Source: Flagellimonas abyssi (GTDB lineage: Bacteria; Bacteroidota; Bacteroidia; Flavobacteriales; Flavobacteriaceae). Taken from it: a DNA stretch of 62,337 nt. The stretch covers positions 1 through 62,337 of the forward strand of contig NZ_JAHZSV010000031.1 of assembly GCF_019457905.1 (NCBI RefSeq). Direction: 5' to 3'. Below, one piece after another: positions 26,152 to 35,022 of this stretch; position 1 is the first letter of the stretch; the number at the start of each line of letters is the position of its first letter. The position numbers were made by a program, and so were the translations under genes. The notes beneath the pieces were generated by a model. It was not told the DNA's origin. It saw only the letters and a list, made by a program, of their open reading frames with translations, and made no database searches.

Positions 26152-26813
26152 GCAATGAGATAAAGGCGTCGTGGAACAAGAATGCACAAGAATGGATAAA
26201 AACCATTCAAAACAATGCCATTCCATCCAGAAAGTTTACGAATCCGGCCATTCTGGAGGCTATTAAAGAGGTACGGGGGAATACCATTGTGGACATAGGT
26301 TGTGGCGAAGGTTGGCTAACTCGTGAAATGAAAAGTTTGGGATGGACGGCAACTGGATTGGATGCTACTGAAGATTTAATTATAGCCGCTCGAGAACAAA
26401 GCAACCAGACCTTTGAGGTGTTCACTTTTGAAGATATCATCAAAGGGGAAAAGATGCCCAATCCACCTTTTGATGCTGCCATCTTCAATTTCTGTCTTTA
26501 TGGAAAAGAGGATGTTATCCCATTGATCACAAAAACCCTAAATCAACTGACCACAGAGGGAACTGTTTTAATCCAGACACTACATCCCTTTTTTCTTATT
26601 CAAAATGGCTTGGCCTACAAGGGGCAATGGGTGTCAGATTCTTGGAATGGGCTGCCGGGCAATTTTACGGACGGACACTCGTGGTACGCCCGGACCATGG
26701 AAGATTGGGTCCAAGAACTCAATCAAATTGAACATATTGAATTCAATATCAAGGAAATCTTGAACGATGATGATAAACCGATTTCCCTGATTATAAAAAT
26801 CAATAAGATATGA
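26148..26813 (+). CDS. Class I SAM-dependent methyltransferase
   Basis: A 221-residue Rossmann-fold methyltransferase. Motif I is VDIGCGEGW (48-56), the acidic end of strand 2 is GLDATEDLI, motif II/III is around FDAAIFNFCLYG and the later strand is GTVLIQTLHPF. The substrate-facing C-terminal part (YKGQWVSDSWNGLPGNF, HSWYARTMEDWVQEL) does not point to a named family. It overlaps nagZ upstream and anmK downstream, each by ATGA, so ribosomes likely pass from one gene to the next. This placement suggests a role in the muropeptide pathway or in controlling it, but no murein recycling methyltransferase is known to me. Confidence 0.85.
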   Translation: MSNEIKASWNKNAQEWIKTIQNNAIPSRKFTNPAILEAIKEVRGNTIVDIGCGEGWLTREMKSLGWTATGLDATEDLIIAAREQSNQTFEVFTFEDIIKGEKMPNPPFDAAIFNFCLYGKEDVIPLITKTLNQLTTEGTVLIQTLHPFFLIQNGLAYKGQWVSDSWNGLPGNFTDGHSWYARTMEDWVQELNQIEHIEFNIKEILNDDDKPISLIIKINKI

Positions 26814-27895
26814 GGATATATAAAGTTATGGGACTGATGTCGGGAACCTCTTTGGACGGATTGGACATTGCCTATTGCCATATTTGGGAGGAAGATGGAA
26901 AATGGAGCTTTTCCATTAAAAAAACTGCGGAAATCGATTATTCCGATGAGATGCGGGAATACCTCAAAAATGCGATTCATCTTTCTAAAAAAGACCATAA
27001 TCAATTACATAAAGATTACGGTATTTGGTTAGGGCAACAAACCAAAGCATTTATAACCGAATTGGATGAAGAGGTAGATTTTATTGCCAGTCACGGGCAT
27101 ACCTCCCACCACCGGCCAGACGACGGCGTTACCTTTCAATTGGGTGATGGGCAACTTTTGGCAAACACTTCTGGAAAACAAGTAGTCTGTGATTTTAGAT
27201 CTAAGGATGTGTCCCTAAAAGGCCAAGGGGCCCCACTGGTTCCCATTGGTGATAAATTACTCTTTCATGAATATGATTTTTGCCTAAACCTAGGAGGTAT
27301 AAGCAATATTTCTTTCGATAAAAATGGTGAACGGATTGCCTACGATATCGGTTTAGCGAACATGCCCCTTAATTACATCACCCATAAAATGGGATTGGCC
27401 TATGATGAAAATGGAAAGATTGCAAGATCTGGGAAATTGAACCATGCTCTGCTTCAAAAATTGAACAATCTAACTTATTATGCTCTCCCCTATCCAAAAT
27501 CCACTGGATACGAATGGTTTTCTTCTGAAATAACGCCCTTAATTGAGGGGTCCAAGCTTTCAAATGAAGACTTACTGCACACGTTCATTCATCATAATTG
27601 TGAACAGATTGCTTTTGCAGCACTGAAGCACAAGAACAATGGAAAATCCAAAAGTAAACTTCTAGCGACCGGTGGTGGGGCGCTAAACCAATTCTTTATG
27701 GATACGCTTCAAAATAAACTCGGGAGCAGTATTGAGGTCGTGGTACCCACCAAAACGCTTATTGCATACAAAGAAGCGTTGGTTTTTGCCTTAATGGGCG
27801 TACTTCGGTTGGAAGGGGAAACCAATGTACTCAAATCAGTTACCGGCGCGACTTCAGATTCCTGTAGCGGGGAAGTATTTTTTCCGAGCAACTAA
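26810..27895 (+). CDS. anmK: Anhydro-N-acetylmuramic acid kinase AnmK
   Basis: A 361-residue cytoplasmic kinase. It hydrolyses the 1,6-anhydro ring of anhydroMurNAc and phosphorylates O6, giving MurNAc-6-phosphate for MurQ. GLMSGTSLDGLD (8-19) is the family's ATP-binding opening. ASHGHTSHHRPDDGVTFQLGDGQ, VCDFRSKDVSLKGQGAPLVPIGD and LNLGGISN follow in the usual order, and ATGGGALNQFFMD marks the second nucleotide-binding site. It is the last gene of the coupled series, and its stop codon lies 1 bp from that of the convergent efflux pump gene, with no terminator hairpin visible between them. Confidence 0.96.
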   Translation: MRIYKVMGLMSGTSLDGLDIAYCHIWEEDGKWSFSIKKTAEIDYSDEMREYLKNAIHLSKKDHNQLHKDYGIWLGQQTKAFITELDEEVDFIASHGHTSHHRPDDGVTFQLGDGQLLANTSGKQVVCDFRSKDVSLKGQGAPLVPIGDKLLFHEYDFCLNLGGISNISFDKNGERIAYDIGLANMPLNYITHKMGLAYDENGKIARSGKLNHALLQKLNNLTYYALPYPKSTGYEWFSSEITPLIEGSKLSNEDLLHTFIHHNCEQIAFAALKHKNNGKSKSKLLATGGGALNQFFMDTLQNKLGSSIEVVVPTKTLIAYKEALVFALMGVLRLEGETNVLKSVTGATSDSCSGEVFFPSN

Positions 27896-27896
27896 T

Positions 27897-29111
27897 TTAG
27901 GATGCGGCTATACGTTTGCGTTTGGGCAAATGGGTCAAAAGAAACAGTGCCAGAGCAACCATACCGCAGATGGCCAAACCTGCAAAAAGGGGCCATACAC
28001 TATCCTTTACAAAATCACCGATAAACGTAGCGATAGGAATAGAAAGTACGGTTGATACAAACCCATTTATGGCAGCTCCAATTCCAGCAATATGGCCAAT
28101 GGGCTCCATGGCAATGGAACGGAAATTACCCCACATAAATCCAAGGCAGAAAAATTGTACTGACAAAAATCCGACCAACACATATATACTTGGATTTGGT
28201 GAATTCAAAAACAAAAAAGAATAGGTCAAGGCCACCATACAGAATACGATTGTGGCCATCAACGACAACCTTCTCATTCCAAAGCGCATCACCAAAGTAC
28301 CATTCATAAAGGTTGATAATCCAATAGATACGGCCAAACCTGCAAAGATGTATGGAAACACTTCCTTAAGCGCATATTGATCTTCAAAAATGTGCTGTGC
28401 TGAGCTTAAATACACCAAAAATGCACCAGTGACCAATCCAGAAATCAAGGTAAAGGCTACGGTCTCCCTATATTTTACAAATTCTTTTACACCATCAATA
28501 AATACATGCCGGGTAAATGGAATCTTATATTCAGGATGCAGCGTTTCCTGCTGGCGTTTCCAGAACCAGAAAGCAACAACTAATACAAAGAACATCTGCA
28601 CATAAAAAATGCCCTGCCATCCAGTTGCGTCCAAAATCAATTTTCCGATTGCAGGAGCCACCACGGGCACCAAAATAAAAAACGCAGTTACAAAAGACAT
28701 GATCTTGGCCATGTAATCACCTTCATAAGTATCTCGGATAATGGAAATTGAAATGGTTCTTGGCGCGGACAGTCCAATTCCCTGTAAAATCCTTCCCACC
28801 ACCATAACCTCCAATGAGGGCGCCATCAAACATATAACACTGGCCACCAAAAAGATGGAAAAACCCATGTAAACTACTGGTTTTCTCCCAAAACTATCGG
28901 AAATGGGTCCAAAGAAAAGCTGCCCAACGCCCAATCCCAAGAAAATCATGGTCACCAATAACTGATGGTCTGTAGAATCTGTACTGTTGATTGCATCGCC
29001 TATGTTGGAAATTGCGGGCAGTATCGCATCAATTGCCAAGGCTACAATCGACATCAATGCGGCCATCATGGCCACAAATTCAAAGTTGGGTTTTTGATTT
29101 AACTTTTCCAT
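27897..29111 (-). CDS. Bcr/CflA-family MFS drug efflux transporter
   Basis: A 404-residue inner membrane protein with 12 hydrophobic segments, of the DHA1 Bcr/CflA type that exports drugs or small metabolites by proton antiport. AIDAILPAISNIG in TM1, GVGQLFFGPISDSFGRKPVVYMG (the MFS motif A loop between TM2 and TM3), GRILQGIGLSAPRTISISIIRD in TM4-5 and VVAPAIGKLIL are diagnostic. The substrate cannot be told. It is convergent with anmK and divergent from the Gfo/Idh gene across 186 bp, so it forms its own unit. Confidence 0.88.
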   Translation of the reverse strand: MEKLNQKPNFEFVAMMAALMSIVALAIDAILPAISNIGDAINSTDSTDHQLLVTMIFLGLGVGQLFFGPISDSFGRKPVVYMGFSIFLVASVICLMAPSLEVMVVGRILQGIGLSAPRTISISIIRDTYEGDYMAKIMSFVTAFFILVPVVAPAIGKLILDATGWQGIFYVQMFFVLVVAFWFWKRQQETLHPEYKIPFTRHVFIDGVKEFVKYRETVAFTLISGLVTGAFLVYLSSAQHIFEDQYALKEVFPYIFAGLAVSIGLSTFMNGTLVMRFGMRRLSLMATIVFCMVALTYSFLFLNSPNPSIYVLVGFLSVQFFCLGFMWGNFRSIAMEPIGHIAGIGAAINGFVSTVLSIPIATFIGDFVKDSVWPLFAGLAICGMVALALFLLTHLPKRKRIAAS

Positions 29112-29297
29112 CAGGCAAAATTAGTCATACCCAATGGATCGGTAAAGCATTTAAGAAAGGTTTAATGATAAAGAAACATATCCAACGTTGTAGTTGAAAA
29201 TTGTTGCGGGACAAAGGAGCATTTGTCTTTATCTAAACTTGATCGGAGCAGGTAAATCGCTTGGAGTACCTTATATTTAAATCAAATTTTTATCGTC

Positions 29298-30359
29298 ATG
29301 GCAAGTTTAAAAGTATTGGTGGTCGGATGCGGGAATATGGGTACGTCGCATGCTCGTGCATACCACAAATTAGATGGGTTTGAAATCGTTGGATTGGTCA
29401 GTAGAGGGTCAAAAAGCAGGGAACGGCTTTCCCACGAATTGGGTGGCACCCCTGTGTTTTCAGATTATGCTGAAGCACTTGCAACCTCGAAACCAGATGT
29501 AGTCTCCATCAACACTTACCCGGACACACACTACGATTATGTAAAAATGGCCTTGGAAGCAGGAGTCCATGTTTTTGTTGAAAAACCATTGGCCTTAACG
29601 GTAGAGGAAGCCCAAACATTGGTAGATCTAGCTCAAAAACTACAACTCAAAATGGTGGTGGGCTATATACTGAGAGTTCACCCTACTTGGGCCAAATTCA
29701 CGGAAATGGCCCAAGAACTGGGCAAACCTTTGGTGATGCGTATGAACCTTAACCAGCAAAGCTCCGGAGATCATTGGCACACCCATAAACAATTGATGAA
29801 TTCCATGTCGCCTATTGTGGATTGTGGCGTCCATTATGTGGATGTGATGTGTTCGATGACTCGTTCCAAACCCATCAGTGTTTCGGCTATCGGGGCAAAT
29901 TTATCTGACGAAATCGCTTCCGACATGTACAACTACGGTCAATTACAGGTTCGTTTTGAAGATGGCTCTGTAGGTTGGTATGAGGCCGGTTGGGGGCCCA
30001 TGATGAGCGAAACCGCTTTTTTTATCAAAGATGTAATCGGTCCAAAAGGATGTGTATCCATAAGCGACCAAGACAAAGGTGCCTCGGACGATGTCGATGG
30101 GCATTCCAAAACAGGAAGCTTAAAGTTGCACCTCAGCAAACTTGATGCAAAAGGACACTTCTCCAAAAAAGATGAGATCATTGACACGGCCGATGAACCT
30201 GACCACGATGGACTTTGCTTGTTGGAACAAGAATATCTGTTGGATGCCATTCGTAACGACCGTGACCTGACCAATCACTTAAACGACGCAGTCAACAGCT
30301 TAAAGATTGTACTCGCAGCGGATGAATCGGTTAAAACGGGAAAAACTGTAATGTTGTAG
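29298..30359 (+). CDS. Gfo/Idh/MocA-family NAD(P)-dependent oxidoreductase
   Basis: A 353-residue oxidoreductase. The N-terminal Rossmann fold shows LVVGCGNMGTSHARAYHKL (about 6-24), SINTYPDTHYDYVKMALEAG and the family signature VFVEKPLALTVEEAQ. The C-terminal alpha/beta domain holds DHWHTHKQLMNSMSPIVDCGVHYVD, with the Asp and His that often act in catalysis. Members oxidise or reduce sugars, inositols or related cyclic compounds; the substrate here is not evident. It stands alone between a divergent transporter and a convergent carboxylase operon. A TATATTTA sequence lies about 28 bp upstream of the ATG, but no matching -33 element was found. Confidence 0.87.
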   Translation: MASLKVLVVGCGNMGTSHARAYHKLDGFEIVGLVSRGSKSRERLSHELGGTPVFSDYAEALATSKPDVVSINTYPDTHYDYVKMALEAGVHVFVEKPLALTVEEAQTLVDLAQKLQLKMVVGYILRVHPTWAKFTEMAQELGKPLVMRMNLNQQSSGDHWHTHKQLMNSMSPIVDCGVHYVDVMCSMTRSKPISVSAIGANLSDEIASDMYNYGQLQVRFEDGSVGWYEAGWGPMMSETAFFIKDVIGPKGCVSISDQDKGASDDVDGHSKTGSLKLHLSKLDAKGHFSKKDEIIDTADEPDHDGLCLLEQEYLLDAIRNDRDLTNHLNDAVNSLKIVLAADESVKTGKTVML

Positions 30360-30403
30360 GCAGAGTGACAATTCATTGACCGTTTACCCTTTAACCATCA
30401 ACC

Positions 30404-31954
30404 TTACAACGGAATATTCCCATGCTTCTTCCAAGGGGTCTGAACCTCTTTGTTCTCCAGCATGGCAAACGTCTTCAATAATTTACGTCTTGTATCCTTT
30501 GGCATGATCACCTCATCTATAAAACCACGTTTGGCGGCACGGTATGGATTGGCAAATTTATCGGCATACTCAGTTTCCTTCTCCTTTAATTTGGCTTCAG
30601 GGTCATCGGCTGCGGCAATTTCACGTCTAAAAATGATTTCGCTGGCACCCTTGGCTCCCATTACTGCAATCTCGGCACTCGGCCATGCAAAATTGAAATC
30701 GGCACCAATGTGCTTGGAGTTCATTACATCGTAGGCGCCACCGTAGGCTTTACGGGTAATTACTGTAATCCTAGGCACAGTAGCTTCGCTCAAGGCATAG
30801 AGCAGTTTTGCCCCGTGCATAATAATTCCGCTCCATTCTTGGTCCGTTCCGGGCAGAAATCCGGGAACATCCACCAATACCAGCAAGGGGATATTGAAGG
30901 AGTCACAAAAACGGGTGAATCGGGCCGCCTTTGTGGAACTGTTCACATCCAACACCCCGGCCAAAAACATAGGTTGATTGGCGATGATTCCAATGCTCCT
31001 CCCTCCCAAACGGGCAAATCCAGTGATGATGTTCTCCGCATAATCCTTATGAATCTCATAAAACGAATCGCTATCTATAATGCCCGAAATCACATCATGC
31101 ATATCGTATGGTTTGTTAGCGTTGTCCGGAACAATACCGGACAGTTCGTCCCTAATTTCATCGCCTAACTCGTATGGAATCTTGGGTGTAACTTCTTTAT
31201 TGTTCTGGGGCAGATAGTCCAACAACTTTCGGATATCGTTCAAACAAGTTGCATCGTTCGCGGATGTTTTGTGCGCGACCCCAGACTTAACAGCATGTGT
31301 ACTTGCCCCTCCCAATTCCTCGGCGGTCACATTTTCGTTGGTCACTGTTTTTACAACATTGGGACCCGTTACGAACATATAGCTGGTCTCTTCGACCATT
31401 ACTATAAAATCGGTCATAGCGGGCGAATACACAGCACCCCCCGCACAAGGGCCCATTATGGCAGAAATCTGGGGAATTACACCAGATGCCTGTACATTGC
31501 GATAGAAAATATCGGCATAGCCTCCAAGCGATTTCACCCCTTCTTGTATACGTGCTCCACCGGAATCATTAAGTCCAATTATTGGGGCACCCACCTTCAT
31601 CGCCAAGTCCATCACTTTACATATCTTTTCCGCATGGGTTTCTGAAAGGGCGCCTCCGAACACTGTAAAATCCTGTGCATATACATACACCAATCTACCG
31701 TTTACGGTTCCATAACCGGTTACTACCCCATCACCATAGTACATTTCTTTGTCCATACCAAAATCGGTGGTACGATGGGTCACCAAAATGCCCATTTCCT
31801 CAAAAGAACCATCATCCAAAAAGTACAGTACCCTTTCACGGGCGGTCAGCTTTTTTTTCTGATGCTGCTTTTCGATTCGTTTTACACCTCCGCCCAAATG
31901 GGCTTCGGCAATTTTTTCCTGCAGTGCTTTTATCTTGGGGTCCATAGGATTCAA
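30404..31954 (-). CDS. pccB: Acyl-CoA carboxylase, carboxyltransferase beta subunit (propionyl-CoA carboxylase-like)
   Basis: A 516-residue carboxyltransferase that moves CO2 from biotin to an acyl-CoA. The crotonase-like N- and C-halves are visible. [34 protein letters not shown] (oxyanion/acyl-CoA site) and [16 protein letters not shown] lie in the N-half. [41 protein letters not shown] and [15 protein letters not shown] lie in the C-half. These patterns and the length favour propionyl-CoA as substrate, which fits the methylmalonyl-CoA mutase genes across the divergent intergenic region. Its start overlaps the biotin carboxylase stop by 4 bp. Confidence 0.93.
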   Translation of the reverse strand: MNPMDPKIKALQEKIAEAHLGGGVKRIEKQHQKKKLTARERVLYFLDDGSFEEMGILVTHRTTDFGMDKEMYYGDGVVTGYGTVNGRLVYVYAQDFTVFGGALSETHAEKICKVMDLAMKVGAPIIGLNDSGGARIQEGVKSLGGYADIFYRNVQASGVIPQISAIMGPCAGGAVYSPAMTDFIVMVEETSYMFVTGPNVVKTVTNENVTAEELGGASTHAVKSGVAHKTSANDATCLNDIRKLLDYLPQNNKEVTPKIPYELGDEIRDELSGIVPDNANKPYDMHDVISGIIDSDSFYEIHKDYAENIITGFARLGGRSIGIIANQPMFLAGVLDVNSSTKAARFTRFCDSFNIPLLVLVDVPGFLPGTDQEWSGIIMHGAKLLYALSEATVPRITVITRKAYGGAYDVMNSKHIGADFNFAWPSAEIAVMGAKGASEIIFRREIAAADDPEAKLKEKETEYADKFANPYRAAKRGFIDEVIMPKDTRRKLLKTFAMLENKEVQTPWKKHGNIPL

Positions 31955-33393
31955 TTTGATGGTAATCTTACTATTTTTTTGTCCTCCAGATATTGGTAGA
32001 GAGCTATCATGGCCACAACTTCAGCTTCGGCCGCTGTTTGCTCCTTGATTTTTTCCGGGGAATAATATGTTTTTACAAAATGTGTGTCAAAGTTTCCTGA
32101 CCGGAATGCTTCGTGGGCAAATACAAAACTTCCGAATGGTAAAGTGGTCTGTACTCCCTTTATCTTGTAATTCTGAATGGCCTCTAGCATGAGTTCAATG
32201 GCCTCTTCACGCGTTTTTCCATAAGTAATCAACTTGGACAGCATGGGATCATAATAGATTGGAATATCCATTCCTTCCCGAAATCCATTGTCTACCCGAA
32301 CTCCTTCACCCGTTGGCAATTGATAGCTCTCCAGATTGCCCACGCTCGGCAAAAAGTCGTTCAATGGATCTTCAGCATATACCCGAAGTTCCACAGCATG
32401 CCCATTAATAGTCAAGTCTTCCTGTTTCATGGGGAGTGCTTCTCCCCTTGCCACTTTTATCTGTAGCTCTACCAAGTCAACCCCAGTAATCAATTCGGTC
32501 ACAGGGTGCTCCACCTGTAAACGGGTATTCATCTCCAAAAAGTAGAAATTGTGGTCGGCATCCATCAAAAATTCAACCGTACCAGCTCCAACATAATCAC
32601 AGGATTTGGCCACTTTACAGGCGGCCTCGCCCATTTTTTTTCGCAATTCGGGGCTTAAAATGGACGATGGTGCTTCTTCCACTACTTTTTGGTGGCGTCG
32701 CTGAACACTACACTCTCGTTCAAAAAAGTGCAGCACATTGCCGTGCGTATCGGCCATCACCTGCACTTCAATATGTCGTGGTGACTTTACGTATTTTTCC
32801 ACAAAAACAGAACCATCGCCAAAGGCTGATGTAGCCTCACTTATGGCCCGTTTCATACCGGATTCCAAATCTTCTTCTTTCTCAACTATGCGCATTCCCT
32901 TTCCGCCTCCACCGGCAGAAGCCTTGATCAAAATAGGATACCCTACCTCGCTTGCAATCTCTTTGGCCTTGTCCACATCGGTTATGGCCTCATCAATACC
33001 GGGAACCATTGGAATGTCGTATTCCTTCACAGTTTCCTTGGCAGCTAACTTGCTGCCCATAATCTTGATGGCCTTGGATTTTGGGCCTATAAAGGTAATC
33101 CCACTATTTTCAACAGCTTCGGCAAAATCAGCATTCTCGCTCAAGAATCCATAGCCCGGATGAATGCCATCAACCTGCAATGATTTAGCTACTTCAATGA
33201 TTTTATCACCTCTCAGATATGATTTATTGGACTGCGCCTCTCCGATGCAAACGGCTTCATCCGCCAGCAAAACATGGGGAGCATTCCTGTCGGCCTCCGA
33301 GAATACGGCAACGGTTTGAATGCCCATTTTTTTGACGGTCTTCATCACCCTGACCGCAATTTCGCCCCTATTGGCGATCAATATTTTTTTCAT
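31951..33393 (-). CDS. accC: Biotin carboxylase subunit of acyl-CoA carboxylase
   Basis: A 480-residue ATP-grasp enzyme that carboxylates biotin on the carrier protein with bicarbonate and [21 protein letters not shown] at the N-terminus, [14 protein letters not shown] (glycine-rich ATP loop), [40 protein letters not shown] and [16 protein letters not shown] are all typical. The frame extends upstream to a TTG at 33414, but [10 protein letters not shown] from the ATG at 33393 is the conserved start. It lies 7 bp after the carrier gene and overlaps pccB, so the three are one operon. It could equally serve as accC of fatty acid synthesis; the context favours propionyl-CoA carboxylase. Confidence 0.93.
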   Translation of the reverse strand: MKKILIANRGEIAVRVMKTVKKMGIQTVAVFSEADRNAPHVLLADEAVCIGEAQSNKSYLRGDKIIEVAKSLQVDGIHPGYGFLSENADFAEAVENSGITFIGPKSKAIKIMGSKLAAKETVKEYDIPMVPGIDEAITDVDKAKEIASEVGYPILIKASAGGGGKGMRIVEKEEDLESGMKRAISEATSAFGDGSVFVEKYVKSPRHIEVQVMADTHGNVLHFFERECSVQRRHQKVVEEAPSSILSPELRKKMGEAACKVAKSCDYVGAGTVEFLMDADHNFYFLEMNTRLQVEHPVTELITGVDLVELQIKVARGEALPMKQEDLTINGHAVELRVYAEDPLNDFLPSVGNLESYQLPTGEGVRVDNGFREGMDIPIYYDPMLSKLITYGKTREEAIELMLEAIQNYKIKGVQTTLPFGSFVFAHEAFRSGNFDTHFVKTYYSPEKIKEQTAAEAEVVAMIALYQYLEDKKIVRLPSN

Positions 33394-33400
33394 GATGTTT

Positions 33401-33901
33401 TTATTGAAATTCAATCAACAATTGCTTCTTGTCCACAGCCTCACCTTTTGATACACTTACTGTTTTGATCACTCCGCTTCTGGGAGAGGTGATGATGTTT
33501 TCCATTTTCATGGCTTCCAAAATCAATAATTGGTCTTCTTCGTTCACCTCTTGGCCTTCTTCCACCAAAATATCCAGAATCAGACCTGGCATAGGGGCCG
33601 AAATGGAGTCTATGTTTTTTCCCGCATTGACGGCAAATCCCATTTTTTGGATAAGCTCATCCAAAGGCGTTTGTATCGAGGTCTCAAATTCAGTCCCGTT
33701 CACACTAAGGGTATATCTGCCCCTATTAAAGTCAGAGTGCAGAATTTTCAGGTGGTAGGAAGTACCATTTTGAAGCAAATGGTACGCATTCTCACCAGTT
33801 TTGATCAAATCCAACGAAGAAATAGTGTCCTTGGAAAGTTTAAAGTCAAAGTCATCGCCAACCTTGACCGTATAAGAATCATTCATATAGAAATTTTCCA
33901 T
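33401..33901 (-). CDS. Biotin carboxyl carrier protein (acetyl/propionyl-CoA carboxylase)
   Basis: A 166-residue protein carrying the biotin that shuttles CO2 between the two enzymes encoded downstream. The C-terminal lipoyl/biotinyl domain (about 95-166) has the biotinylation sequence LEAMKMEN with Lys132, and SAPMPGLILDILVEEGQEV before it. Residues 1-80 form a beta-rich N-terminal part resembling the BT domain that docks biotin carboxylase to carboxyltransferase in propionyl-CoA carboxylases (inference). It is the first gene of the leftward operon. A second ATG at residue 6 is possible. Confidence 0.9.
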   Translation of the reverse strand: MENFYMNDSYTVKVGDDFDFKLSKDTISSLDLIKTGENAYHLLQNGTSYHLKILHSDFNRGRYTLSVNGTEFETSIQTPLDELIQKMGFAVNAGKNIDSISAPMPGLILDILVEEGQEVNEEDQLLILEAMKMENIITSPRSGVIKTVSVSKGEAVDKKQLLIEFQ

Positions 33902-33913
33902 TGGTTAGCTTGA

Positions 33914-33947
33914 TAAATATAAGGTTAATGGATTGAAATTACACAAA
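33914..33947 (-). promoter_or_regulatory. Possible promoter of the acyl-CoA carboxylase operon
   Basis: On the minus strand TTTG (33944-33947) and TATATTTA (33914-33921) lie 22 bp apart, close to the Bacteroidota TTTG/TAnnTTTG pattern with the last base off. The ATG at 33901 would be preceded by a very short leader. Confidence 0.35.
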
Positions 33948-33981
33948 GCTAACTCCTTAAACTGGTAAGATTTATGACATA

Positions 33982-34045
33982 GATCATTCATTTTTTTGCA
34001 AATGATCAGTAATTATGTTGTATCATAGAGAAGCAGTAGATACAA
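33982..34045. promoter_or_regulatory. Two inverted repeats in the carboxylase/udk intergenic region
   Basis: GATCATT (33982-33988) pairs with AATGATC (34001-34007), and TTGTATC (34018-34024) pairs with GATACAA (34039-34045). Both lie between the divergent propionyl-CoA carboxylase operon and the udk-mutAB operon. They could bind a regulator that couples the two. A TATTTTTG box at 34055-34062 may be the -7 element for udk. Confidence 0.35.
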
Positions 34046-34079
34046 TCATTTGTTTATTTTTGATGACAAATTTTGAACT

Positions 34080-34688
34080 ATGTTGATTCTAGGGATTGCC
34101 GGTGGCACAGGATGCGGAAAAACAACGGTGGTCAACCAAATTGTAGAGCAATTGCCCAAAGACGAGGTTGGTGTGATTTCGCAGGATTCCTACTATAACG
34201 ATCTTTCCCATATGAGCAGGGAAGAAAGGGCGAAGATCAATTTTGATCACCCCAATTCCATCGATTTTGATCTATTGATCGAGCATATTCATCAGCTGAG
34301 GGAAGGAAAGACCGTGGAAACCCCAATTTATTCCTTTGTGGAAGAAACACGCATGAAGGAAACCGTTTCCACAAGCCCTAGAAAAGTAATGATCGTGGAA
34401 GGCATTTTGGTGTTGAGCAATCCCAAATTGAGAGATTTGTTCGATATAAAAATATTCGTCCACGCCGATTCGGACGAACGCTTGATACGAAGACTGCAGC
34501 GGGACACCCAAGAACGGGGACATGACCTAAAAAAAGTGCTTACCCGATACCAAACGGCAGTAAAGCCGATGCACCTTCAATTTATAGAACCGTCGAAAGA
34601 GTTTGCGGACATCATTATCCCAAACAATCATTACAATACAGTTGCGGTAGATATCGTAAGGACCATCATCAACAACAAACTTGCGTAA
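34080..34688 (+). CDS. udk: Uridine kinase
   Basis: A 202-residue cytoplasmic kinase that phosphorylates uridine and cytidine in pyrimidine salvage. The P-loop GGTGCGKTT is at residues 8-16. DSYYNDLSHM, NFDHPNSIDFDLL, PIYSFVEETR and the IVEGILVL Walker B-like strand follow in the family's order. RRLQRDTQERGHDL is the lid and LQFIEPSKEFADIIIP closes the core. Length matches the family (about 200-215). It is the first gene of a tight rightward operon; its stop lies one base before the next gene's ATG. Confidence 0.95.
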   Translation: MLILGIAGGTGCGKTTVVNQIVEQLPKDEVGVISQDSYYNDLSHMSREERAKINFDHPNSIDFDLLIEHIHQLREGKTVETPIYSFVEETRMKETVSTSPRKVMIVEGILVLSNPKLRDLFDIKIFVHADSDERLIRRLQRDTQERGHDLKKVLTRYQTAVKPMHLQFIEPSKEFADIIIPNNHYNTVAVDIVRTIINNKLA

Positions 34689-34689
34689 C

Positions 34690-35022
34690 ATGGGGCTAAA
34701 GGAGTTGCGAAAAAAGAAATGGTTCAAGATTATGACCAACACCTATATACTGGTGTTGAGCATTTTTGTGATATGGATGGCTTTTTTCGACACCAATTCC
34801 CTCATGATTCATTTGGAGCTTGAAAATGAAATCGATAAGTTGGAAAAAGAGAAGGAGTTTCTTAAGGGCGAGATTGCCAAGGACAAAGAGATCTTGAAAA
34901 AGATGTCCGATGAAAAAGAACTTGAGAAGCTTGCCCGCGAGAAATACTATATGAAAAAGGACAACGAAGAAATATTCCTTATTGAATATGAAGACAGTCT
35001 AAAGAACAAGCAAGATGAGTGA
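34690..35022 (+). CDS. Septum formation initiator family protein (FtsB/DivIC-like)
   Basis: A 110-residue single-pass membrane protein. A basic N-terminus (MGLKELRKKKWFK) is followed by one transmembrane helix (about TNTYILVLSIFVIWMAFFDT) and a coiled coil (about 50-85, ENEIDKLEKEKEFLKGEIAK). The short C-terminal EKLAREKYYMKKDNEEIFLIEYE is the family hallmark. Such proteins form part of the division septum complex with FtsL. The frame opens at a TTG at 34681, but the ATG at 34690 avoids the udk stop and gives a normal start. The gene overlaps the mutase small subunit gene by 8 bp. Confidence 0.87.
   Translation: MGLKELRKKKWFKIMTNTYILVLSIFVIWMAFFDTNSLMIHLELENEIDKLEKEKEFLKGEIAKDKEILKKMSDEKELEKLAREKYYMKKDNEEIFLIEYEDSLKNKQDE

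Noticed and set aside
33902..34079. Cobalamin riboswitch for the B12-dependent mutase operon
   Set aside because: The gap is 178 bp and lacks a B12-box-like sequence; it holds two simple inverted repeats.
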